Below are positions 43,569 through 54,400 of a stretch of DNA of 64,000 bases, piece by piece (within the stretch, counting starts at the first letter, position 1; the number at the start of each line of letters is the position of its first letter). Origin of the DNA: Amphibalanus amphitrite. Its lineage: Eukaryota; Arthropoda; Thecostraca; Balanomorpha; Balanidae. Made by a program: the position numbers and the translations under genes. The stretch spans positions 124,001 to 188,000 of the forward strand of contig NW_024882025.1 of NCBI RefSeq assembly GCF_019059575.1, given 5' to 3'. A model generated the notes under the pieces. It was not told where the DNA came from, did no database searches, and saw only the letters and a list, made by a program, of their open reading frames with translations.

Positions 43569-46558
43569 ATGAATATGGATCCTGAGGAAGACGAAGATGA
43601 GTTGGAGTACTATGTAACGTTTCCAGCAGCAGTTTCACCAGAGTTCAATGAAGATACTTATGGAGAAAGTGAAAGGGAGCCAGTTGTTTTCCTTTTTGGC
43701 TGGGCAGGCTGTGAGGATAGACACCTGTCCAAATATGCAGAGATGTATAAGGATCTGGGGTAAGTTTTGCTAAATAAGCACAAAGGTCACTAGCCAGTGG
43801 ATGCTCCTCAGGTATGAGGCAGTGAAGGCTGTCATAAATATTGGTCATGTTCCCTGTTATTGCAATTGATATTGTCCTGAAAGTCCAAGCTCTCAATATG
43901 ATTTATGAAGCCCACTTACTATCAGGCTGAGGTAGACCTCATTTTACTCATCTTATCTAGTCTCTTTCACTGCTGCACTGATGCATCTGATCCTACTTGA
44001 ACATTTGTTTTTATGTGCCTTTACACTCAATTTATGTCACCAAATAGAGTGTGACTGTTGCCACTATCCCCTACACCACTTTGGTATCATAATCGTCTGG
44101 TCTCTCTAAGATTACTGTGTCACTTATCACTGTCGATATATCACCATGTCTTCTTGCACATCTATCTCCATCTTTCTCTTCAATATTTAATCTTCTCCAG
44201 CAGCTGTGACCCTCACTTACCTCACCTTTCAGATGCGTCACCATCCGGTACATCAGTCCGACCAACTACATCTTCTTCACGCCGCGCGAGCTACTGGACG
44301 TGTCGGACCAGCTGATCGACCTCATCACCGACCTCACGCTCGAGGTGCACCCGGTGCTCTTCCACTGCTTTAGTAACGGCGGCGCGCTCGTCTACCGGTG
44401 CCTGACGCGCCGGCTGCGCGAGCGGCGCCTCTCGCTGGACGTGCGAGGTGCAGTGTTCGACAGCGGCCCGATCCGCCGCCGCGTCACCAGCGGATGGAGA
44501 GCCATCCACCAGTGCACCAAAGGTGAGAGGTCGGCTTGTACGCTGTCTGTACGCGGTATGTACGGTCTGTACAGGCTTAGAGGACGTTTATCGAATGGTT
44601 TAGCAGATTTTCTTCCGGGCTTGAACATTCGTGTGTCATTAGGCAGTTTTTTGGGTTTTGAACAGCCGTGTCACTACGACGTACCGTGTCACGCCTTCAG
44701 GAGCGGCCTGGTACTGGTGGTTCCTGGCCTGTCTGTTAGTGGTTTTGTGTATTGACTGCTGGCCTGACCTGTCGTGCTGTGTTGTTACCTTCAGGAGCGG
44801 CCTGGTACCGGTGGTTCCTGGCCTGCCTGTTCGTGGTGCTGGTGCTGTGTCGCTACCTCTGGTGGTGCACGCTCGGCTCCGCGGACACGGACACACACCC
44901 CTGGAGTCTGCTCGAGTGTCCGGACCGCTGGCCGCAGCTGTTCATCTACTCGGACAAGGATGACATCACACCGGCGCAGGTCAGTATGAGGGATAGCATC
45001 GGCGGGCACTTAGCACGGAGGGGGGGGGGGCATGATCCAGGCTGAGAGGGGTGTCTCCGGGATGCGGTGGATGACCTTCGACTATGTTTTTTCTTCGGTC
45101 GTTAGATGCTTCCGTCTTCTCCTTTAACCCTCGCCCTGGCAGGGGGGGGGTCGATGCGACCCCCCCCCCTAAGGTTTTTCGAAGCTAGCGTAAAAACGGC
45201 GGCGCGCAGCGCCGCCAAATTTGGCACAGCCTATGGGGCAACCTTTTTACATATGACCTCTAAGTTTCAGGTCCGGGTGACCTTGGGTCAGGTCACCAGG
45301 TCAGAAAAACCGGTACAAGGTCATGGTCAAATTTCAATTTTCTTTTTGCACCTGTCCAACTCACAGTTTTGGACTGATTTTCTTCAAACTTTCAGGATGT
45401 GCTAAGTTCACCAAGTTGTATAACATATAGTTCGGGTTTTTTGAGGTCACTGACCTGAGGTCAGTTAGAGGTCATTACGTCGTAATGTTAAGCCTATGGG
45501 AAAATACTAAATTCGGAAAATACTGGAGATATCCGCTTCGTTCTATCACTTTTGTGCTTTGAAACCACAGTACTTAACAGCAGGTCACTTGGTGCTTCTT
45601 TGTTTGGTGTTCTTATCCATGGGTCAGGTCAAATGAGGTCAACTGAGGTCAAATGACGTTTTTGTCAATAACTTGGCACATAATGACGCTAGAGCTTAAA
45701 AAATGGTATCATTGTGTTCCTAGTGATCAGCCGAATCGAATGATATACGATATGATGCAATTTGGTTAACATGAACTTAATTTATAAATTTAAGTTTACT
45801 TAAAATTTAAGAAAAACTTTAAGCACACTTAAGCAAGCTAAAAAGTATATCATTCGACGCGCCTTGACGTGCTGAGTTTACTGGTGCTTTTCGTTTTGCT
45901 CTATCTTAATTAGATCAAAAGTTATAAGCGAAAAACTTTTGACCTGTTTTTAGCGAAATTTTTACATTTATACCCCCCAAAACCCCCCTAAATATTGACC
46001 TAGAGCAACCAAATTTGCACAGGGGAGAGAACTCCATGAGGCCCACCTACCTACCAAATTTGGTGTTTCTAGGTGCCATAGGAGCCAATCGCGAGGGGGG
46101 GGGTCGCATCGACCCCCCCCCCCCCCCTGCCAGGCCGTGTTATGAAAAATGCCCTGCCAGGGCGAGGGTTAATCAAATAATGCCCTTGTCCATTTCCTTC
46201 CTGCGTCTGATGTCTTTCAGGGTGCATTTCCGATGTTTCTCTGGCCTTACCGTCTTTCGCCTGTCTGCAGGACGTGGACCAGTTTATGGCCGGTAGGCGG
46301 GCGCGCGGTGTCGAGGTCTCCAGTCGCCGGTTCGCCGACTCGCCCCACGTCCAGCACTACCGCTACCACCGCGAGGAGTACTGCGCGGCCGTCTCGGCCT
46401 TCCTGGGCAGGGTGTGCGGCCCCGGCTCGGCCGGCTCCCGGCCCCGCTCCGGCTCCGGGTCCGGCTCCGGATCGCCGCGCCGCCGCCGGCCCGGCTCCGG
46501 GGACGAGCGCAGCTGGTCGCCGAGCAAGGCGCCGCTGCTGGCCTCTGGCAGCCAGTGA
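43569..46558 (+). CDS. TMEM53: Transmembrane protein 53 (DUF829), four exons
   Basis: Exons 43569-43759, 44233-44522, 44795-44979 and 46271-46558 join in phase to 317 residues (human TMEM53 about 277). Recognisable blocks: EPVVFLFGWAGCEDRHLSKY (human [20 protein letters not shown]), VTIRYISP, and FHCFSNGGALVYR with Ser 111 in the alpha/beta-hydrolase-like elbow. Next come AVFDSGP, a hydrophobic WFLACLFVVLVLCRYLWW segment at about 166-186, and LFIYSDKDDITPA. The last exon carries the conserved RFADSPHVQHYRYHREEY. The C-terminus is an unusual Ser/Gly/Arg-rich tail after about residue 275. Vertebrate TMEM53 is a nuclear-envelope/ER membrane protein that dampens BMP-SMAD signalling. An acidic N-terminus (DPEEDEDELEYY) follows the start. 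Confidence 0.92.
44694..44750 (+). repeat. Duplicated 5' end of TMEM53 exon 3 (decayed)
   Basis: CTTCAGGAGCGGCCTGGTAC occurs at about 44695 and again at 44790, with about 55 bases of following similarity. The second copy continues into the real exon. The first copy loses the WFLACL-type reading after VVLC and has no matching donor. It keeps an acceptor-like CTTCAG. Confidence 0.75.
45128..46168. mobile_element. TTAA-targeting piggyBac-like element, copy 4
   Basis: TTAA on both sides (45124-45127 and 46169-46172). Seventeen terminal bases, CCCTCGCCCTGGCAGGG, are identical and inverted at the two ends. The hairpins are also the same at both ends: G-run, TCG-ATG-CGA, C-run. It lies inside TMEM53 intron 3. 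The body is AT-rich with AGGTCA half-sites. It encodes no transposase. Confidence 0.9.
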
Positions 46559-48401
46559 GAGTCACACCGGAGAGCCTGGCCTCTGGCAGTCAGTGAGAGT
46601 CACACCTGAAAGCCGGGCCTTATCCAGTCAGTAAGTCAGGCCAAAGAGCGGAGATGTTTTAACGGGCGTCATCGGCGCACTGAGATTACCGGTAGGTCTG
46701 CGAAATGAGCTACCTATAGTCAGCCTGACTCACTAGTCAAACCGTGGAGGTTCGCTGCACAAACTAGTCTGAATCACCACTAGTCAGTAGATCGTTTGTT
46801 CAATATGTTAGCTTCTGGGATCATGGATGAGCTACTCGCCAAAGTCTGTGTGAATCTCTGATCAGTTGGAGTCCGATCCCAGCCTATGCAGGGTGGCCCG
46901 TCCTCAGCCACCCAGTGATGTGTCAGCGAGTGTCAATGTTTGAGCTTTCCCGGCAGTGCGACTGTCTCTTACTCCGTCCGAGTAGCGCTGTGAACCGGAC
47001 TCTCTCCTAGAGGCATTGAATCTCTTAGAAAACAGAGGCGGGGCCCGCGTCTTAGTGATGGGTCTTGCAGTGCTGTGCTGACTGCCGGTGAGTGAATTCT
47101 GTCTCAAATTGACAGAGCTGTATTATTTGTTCGTCACTGCTTGACGACTCTGCTGATCTCACGTTTGATGATTAGTACTCAAGTTAGCGGTATTACTGCC
47201 CCAGCCGGAAGGCTGTAGTGGCGAATTTTACGCCACACCATTGTGTTAATCTGTCGGTCATAATTCATATCCAGCTGCCGTAATTCATCACACTCAGTTT
47301 GCCATGTTGGCACTAATCGGTGTAATTATCCGTCAGTTTGCGGTGTTATCCGTTGGTATGTATGTTGAGTGCCTGTTTTGCCGCCACTCAGTTGTATGCT
47401 CATGATCTTTGTCTGACGCATGTGTGTGGTTAATACACAGTTTTCGAGTGTGCGATAGATTTGTAAACGGACAGGATCACGGCAGTCGCTTGACTTTTGA
47501 CGGCCAGGCAACATCAAAACGCCCAACTCTTCACGAAGACATCGAACTTGGTCATAAGCAGTCGAAAATCCTCTCAGATACGCTTTATTTTCCACATGCA
47601 CTGACATAACACTATCACTGCTGAACGTATACAGATAAGCCTCCTGCATAAAATACAATGCCACGTTGTCGACCGGTGCGCATAAGTAGACAGTAACTGC
47701 AGGACCGTTTCTGGAAGATCCTGACGAACGCAGCCGCGCGGAGTCGGCCCCTCTACGCCGAGTCGCGTCACAGCTATCAACAAAACTACAGCTAACGTAC
47801 ATCAATACCAAGCGTCAGAGCGGCGCGGCGGCTCGCTCACGATTTGCGTGCGGTCAAGAATAGACTATCAAAGGCAAGTATATATCAAAGTGTCAGCGCT
47901 GCCACGTACCGGTGCAGCAAAATATGCGAAAACGCACGCAGAAAAATACAATTCGTAACAGCATAGTTAGCTTCATGCGGCGGCGGCGGGCGAGAGAGCG
48001 ACGCGCTACGGAATAACGCGAGCGGCGGCAGTGAATGACGTCATAACGTGCCGTGACGTCATATCGTATTATCCGGAGCAGTGTGACATCGTATATTGTA
48101 GTCAGCCGCGGCTCGTATTATATCGTCTCGGGACAGACGAGATCCGAAGCGTTTCATCACTTACAGCAGAACCCAGGATCTGGACATGACTTCGTTGGTT
48201 TCCGCTCTTGTTGCTTAGACTGAGCTCTCCCGCCCAGTGTCTCCCCGCCGAGTCCCGTGTGCCGCGTCCGCCCCCGCTGCCGCTCGCCTCTCACACACAT
48301 ACACTCGATCACACGCCCACCAAGCTCGCCGCCCTGCAGGTTTCGTTGCTGTCGCCCCGTGCGCCCGTCCCCTGAGACCAGTCAGCGGCCGGCGGGCGGT
48401 C
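46559..48401. other. Convergent intergenic region, TMEM53 and HIP1
   Basis: It holds the 3' UTRs of both genes, whose ends I cannot fix. From about 47820 to 48380 the sequence is GC-rich and includes a pair of TGACGTCA sites. No coding segment with known similarity is present. Confidence 0.5.
48036..48061. promoter_or_regulatory. Pair of perfect TGACGTCA (CRE) sites
   Basis: TGACGTCA lies at 48036-48043 and 48054-48061 in a GC-rich stretch. CREB/ATF factors bind this palindrome. The TTAA elements in this window also carry TGACGTCA, so this could be a promoter or a relic of such an element. Confidence 0.35.
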
Positions 48402-51400
48402 CTAGAGCGGCGGTGAGTCCACCTCCTCCCATCCCTCCAGCTCGCCAGCCAGCTGGTAGTGCTGTTTGCGCAGAGCGGACACGTGCACCCGGGCCCGCTG
48501 CAGCTGGGCCTCCAGCTCCAGGACCCGCACCTGCGCCTCCATCTCCTGACGTTTGGCCTGGTGTAGCGACAGGTTACTGAAGTCCAGCGCCGCTGTGGGG
48601 AGAGAAAAGTGGTAAAAGGTCAGGTCACGGGCAGTACAGATCTTGGAGTCCACTGGATTGTAAGAAGGTATAAACATTATGTTAGATCACCAACGCTAAA
48701 TACTGCTGCAGTGATTGATCCTTATAGGGTGTCATTCTCCTGTAACGAAGGCGGCCGGCAACTAGGGGCTCGACCTGCATCACTTTATAATTACCAGCAA
48801 CACAAAGAGGGGAGCCGGGTCATCATTTGATTATCAGCATGTCTTCAAACGACTGTATGCGAGGAGTCAACCCAACCGCGATGATCATCACACAGTCCCA
48901 TGAGGCCCGGCCCGATGCAGCAGCATTTGCTCGTACCTTTGTCCTCGACCAGCTCCATGCAGGATTTGGCGGTGGCCACCACAGAACCGGTGGCCTCAGA
49001 GACTCCGCGCGACGCCTGGCCCAGGTTGGCCAGGTTCTGGCTGTGCCGGTCGGCTGCGGGACGGGACACGGGGTCAGACCGTGGGTAGGGTCACATTGGC
49101 GGTTAGAGTTACACACAGTCACACACCGGGGCACAAGAAGACGCATTTTGAATGAATCCGATGAAAACGAATAACTAAGATGCGAGGCTGGGTCCTTGAG
49201 TTACTCACCTTTGACATCAGGCACTGTCACTATCACTAAAGAGTAAGTTTCTCACCATTTAAAAGCTGGGCGCTGGTGTTGCTCACCTTTGACCTTTGAT
49301 GCGATGACGAGCTGGGCGCTGGAAGCGGCGATCTCGTGTGTCACCACGATCAGCTCCTCGAACTTGCCGTTACCACTCACCAGCCGGTCAGCGGCGTCCC
49401 TATGGGCGGTGCGGGGTGGTTGGTGGATAGCTGCTGGTACAGGGGCGGGATGCAAGCGGGGCAAGGGCACGGGTACTGCGAGGCTGGCTGACTGCTGGGT
49501 GGCGGGCACAGGCTCAACACACTAGCCGGTGGGGTTCATATAACACGCAAATTGCTCTTTGGTGCGCTGTATTTTATGACTATTCTATAACACCTAAATT
49601 CGACTATCTAAATTCGAACTCGAAAATCGAGTTAGGCGCATCCCGTCAAACTCGTCCCCAATATCCACGTTCAATGTGGAGAGGCCCTCAAACTGATCTA
49701 AACGACAAACGATGTCCAGCATACGCTGTTCACCCGTGCCTGGTACTCCCCAGAGATACGTACAGCAGCGACTTGGCGCCCAGTCCGACTGCCTTGGCGG
49801 CCGAGATGAGTCCCTCGGTCCAGCGATGGTTTCGCTTGTAGAACTCGGTCGGTGACGCCGTGCCCTGATAGACGGCAGAGACGGGAATGGTCAGCGGGGA
49901 GATATAGACAGAGACGGGACAGGAGCGAGGACATGGCGAGAACGCCAAACTGTACTCACTGAGAAAGGTCAATTATGACACCGTGCGGCACAGAGAGACG
50001 CACAAAGGCCTGGCTTGACGGTGGCACGGGCAGAGAACAGCACGGTAAGCCTGGCCGGTTCTGCGGAAGGGGTCAGCGTTTGATAGAAGCGACAGCCGAC
50101 AACTGACGTTCTTCGCCAACTGCGCAAGGTGTACCACCAATGGTGCGTCCTCTTCTGCTCGCTTCAAGCGATACTCCTAAACCCTAATGTCCCTTCCTTG
50201 CCAACAGCCATCAAAGGCACTCCCCAAGCCATTAGACTCTGCAACTGGTGATGCTCTAGTGCGGTCTCCAGCCTCTGACTCTGCACCCAGCGACGCTCCC
50301 CGTACTCCCCTTGTCCTTTCCGTGACTCCCCGATCCCTTACCTTGCCCTGGGCGATGATCTCCGCCTGGAGGTCCCGACTGCGCTGTACCAGTAGTTTGA
50401 CTGCGCGCATCAGACCCGTGCACGAGTCGAGGATCTTCTCGCTGACCTCCAGCTTCAGACCCGAGTCGGCCGACCGGGACGCCGTCAGAATCTCCTGTGG
50501 AGGTGCAGGTAGGGGATTATCAGAGAGTTGCAAACAGGCTGCTGTTCCAGATCCGTGAAGAACGCGGCGCACGTCGGATGACGTAGCAGCAGCAATCAAG
50601 TTAGCAACATGAACTAGGATGGATCTGAAAGTTGTTGACCCCAACTTCGTCTCACCATAGCACGTCCCCTTCCAACGTTCTGTCGCACCCGGCCTCACTC
50701 CCCTTTCTTCCACTTCCTTGAACTCAGAGCCCGGCCACCTTGCTTTTCTTTCTCCTATCAATTTGTGCCCTTTACCCCTTCCTTTCCTCCCTGCCCCCCC
50801 CCCCCCCGACTTTCAAAGGACATAGCGTCCTCTCTCTCCCGTACCTGTATCCGCGCGGCGGCGGCCTCGATGGCGCTGTCCATGGCCGACATTTCCTGTT
50901 CCACCATGGAGGCGATCTGTTCGGCACTAACCGCCTGCAGCGAGTCCGTCACTCGCCGGGTGAGCTCGGCCAGCCGGGCCAGCTCGGAGCGCACGGCGCC
51001 CGCCTGCGGGCCGCGGTCGGCCGCCGACCGGCAGGCGGAGAGCAGCTGCAGGGTGGCGGTAGCTACGCCGCCGCACGCCGACCACATCTCTGGGGAGGGC
51101 GAGGGGGTTTAGCCGTCGACGAGTCAACATGACTAAGTAGGGACATCAGCGGTAACAGATTGAAGAGCAGCAGTCAGAGCCGCGTTGTTCTATATCCCCC
51201 TGGCCAACTAGATAGTTGTTGAAACATGGCTTCCACAACGGTCCGCACCTAAATGAGATAAGGAAGAATGCTGAATGAATTAATCGGACTTCATCTGCAA
51301 TGCAAAGTTCTTCAGAGTTCAGAAAACGTTTGACTGCTAGTTCTATTTTCCCCACTGTACAGCAGACCGTACCTTCTCCCAGCCGTATGTTGGGACTGGT

Positions 51401-54400
51401 CGGTCCTTACCTTCTCCCAGCTGTAAGTTGGGACTATTTCGTACCTTCTCCCAGCTGTATGTTGGGACTATTTCGTACCTTCTCCCAGCTGAATGTTGGG
51501 ACTATTTCGTACCTTCTCCCAGCTGAATGTTGGGACTGGTACTGGACGTGGCCCGGCCGTGCAGCAGGAACTGAGCCGTCAGGTGGGCAAACATCAGCAT
51601 CTTTCCGCGCTGCTCCGGGGTCAGTGTCTCGGGGGAGGCGGCCAGCGGGGGCAGGCACGCCTCCAGCGCCGGTACCAGACTCAGCAGGTACTCTGCGGGA
51701 GAGGCAGTGAGGGTTAGTCAGAGTCAGTGAGGATCAGCGAGGGTCCGCGCGAGGCTGGATTCAGGCGAGTGAGAGTCTGTTCGGGTACGCCAGGAGCTGA
51801 TTGTCAAATTTACTTCAAACATGAGAAAACATACCGACAGAATAAAGGTTGAGCTGGTTTTCTAAGAAAGACTACGTCAAGATCATCGAGCGGCAAACTG
51901 ATATGCTCTGGACCAATAATCCCAGATGTTCCATCATTACATGCGGGCTAAATTCCAGATATCTATGCAAAACACCAGCACGCTCTCGCCGGCGCTCCCA
52001 GAGCCCGACCCCATTTCTCACCTGGCGTGCAGGTGACGGCGGAGAACATGGGGTTGTCGCACTCGTCCAGGGCTCCCTGGACCATCTGCTCGGCCGTGGA
52101 GACGGCGTCACCTGGCGGAGGTCACGGGAAAGGTCAGACGGGGTCACCACACGGTCAGGTGAGGTAACCATTAGGTCTCCAACTCTCTATACAATCAGAG
52201 TAGTCAACTGACAGCCCAAGGTCGTTGCATTATCGAAAACTCGTCAATGAGTGGACATATAGCATAACCGATTTTTTGTTTAGCAATTTGACTACGAATA
52301 CGCCAACCCAGGAAAAAACTGTAGAATACATGCCGTTGCTATTTTAATTGGTAACTAGGCGGGTTACCGCCCCCCCCCCCCGTCCCACTAATTCACCCAT
52401 CCCACCAATACCCCACCCCTTTACCGAGTTCCGCGGCCGCCCGCTGATCGCTGAGCTGCCGGTGCCGCTGTCTCTCAGCCTCCAGCTCAGTCTGCAGCTG
52501 CCGGCAGCGCGCCTGCTGCTCGTCGCTGTCCACCTGAGACAGGCGCGCCTGAGTGGTCTGTACCTGCAGCTCGGCTTCCAGCTCTGCACATCGACTGCGT
52601 GACGACTGCAGCTCAGACTGCGGGGGAAAGAAGGCGGTCAGGGCACGCAACGGGGAGGGGTGTCTCTCTCTAGTATTGACATGGCTCTAGACGAGGCACC
52701 CGTGGAGTCGCGCCATAAAGCATGGTCACGTCTGGTCATGGTAACTGGTAAGAAGCACAAGGGCGATACAAGAAGTAAAACTAATATAAACTGCGCAAAT
52801 AAAGCTAAGAACCAGACCACACGGTTTCCATGTCTTACTTCCCCTCCCTGCCACGAATCCCTTCTGCTTTGACCGGCCGGGCGCCGCGTTTCCCCTGACA
52901 TAACTCTTCCAGTCCCCTAACCCAGCCCATCCCTTACTGTTGCTGCCCCGCCTCAATGATTCCCCCACCGTCCTATCCATCCCCTCCTCTCCCTCCCCGC
53001 CGCGCCTCCTGACCTGCAGATTGGCCAGCTCGGCGGAGCGCGCCTCGGACCGCTGCAGCTGCTCCTCTGCCACAGAGCGCTGCTCCGAGACGCTGCTCAG
53101 CTGCTCCTGTAGCGCGCTGTGCGCCGACTCTGCCCTCTGGCGCGCCTCCTGTTGCGCCAGTACCTGCTGGTCCACCTCCGCCTTTTTCCGGATCAGCCGA
53201 ATATGCTCCTCGCGCAGCTGCTGGTAGACACCCTTCATCTTCTGGAACTTCTCCTCGGCGGCCCGGCCGGCCTGGGCGGCGGCGGCGGCGGCCGTGCGCT
53301 CGCCGGCGGCCAGTCGCGCCGCCAGCTCGGCGCGACTCTCCTGTTCGGCCAGCAGCAGACTCTCGCGCTCGGCCAGCTGCATCTCCAGCTGCTCGGCGCG
53401 GCTGCGCAGGGCAGCTGCCTCCTGCTGCCGCGCCAGCAGCTGGTGCCGCAGCTGCTCCTCGACGTCCGGCCGCGGCGGGGGCGGCGGCGGGGGCGGCTCG
53501 TCAACCACGTCCAGCGGGGTCACCAGACGGCTGGAGAAGGGAGTCGACGGGAGTCAGCACATACCAGCCGGAGGCACCGACATATGGAAACGCATCGCTG
53601 GTTGAAAACATACACAGGAAGACGGGCCATAATATTATCGTCCGGGTTGGAATATACAACCTTGATCCAGCCTTACCTTGCTGCAGTCAGCTAAACGCAA
53701 GGAAACCTTGCCAGGCCGGCAATTCTGTGCAAATCAACGTAATCTACTACATGCCGGCAAAATTTCCCAGCCAAATCCCAGCCCCTGACCTCCATTTCCC
53801 CCATTCGTCCTTTCCGTGCTCCTGATCCCTATAACCGTCCAACCGTCCTTTACAACATCAAAACGCTTATAGTCACCCCGCTGATGCCCCGTCGCCCTGT
53901 CGCTCCCCGCACCTGTCGACGGTGCTGGCGGTGTCTGACATGTCGACCAGCAGGTCGACCTCCTCCTCCTCCTCCTCTGGTAGGATGACGGCCGCCTCCA
54001 CCTGGTCGCTGCGCTGGCACGAACGGAAAAAGTTCGGTGGACTCTGCAGAGAGTGAGGGTGGCCGTCAGTGGCGCCGCCCAACGGACGGAATACACACTA
54101 TCGGTACGGACAAAACTTGGTAGGCAGACAACTGAACCAGTGACAACTGAACCAGGGACAACTGAACCAGGGACAACTGAACCAGTAAAACTGAACCAGG
54201 GACATCTGAGCCAGTGACAACTGAGCCAGTGACAACTGAACCAGCGACAACTGAACCAGTGACAACTGAACCAGCGACAACTGAACCAGCGACAACTGAA
54301 CCAGTGACAACTGAACCAGTGAGAACTGAACCAGTGAGAACTGAACCAGTGGACAACTGCACCAGTGGACAACTGAACCAGTGGACAACTGAACCAGTAC

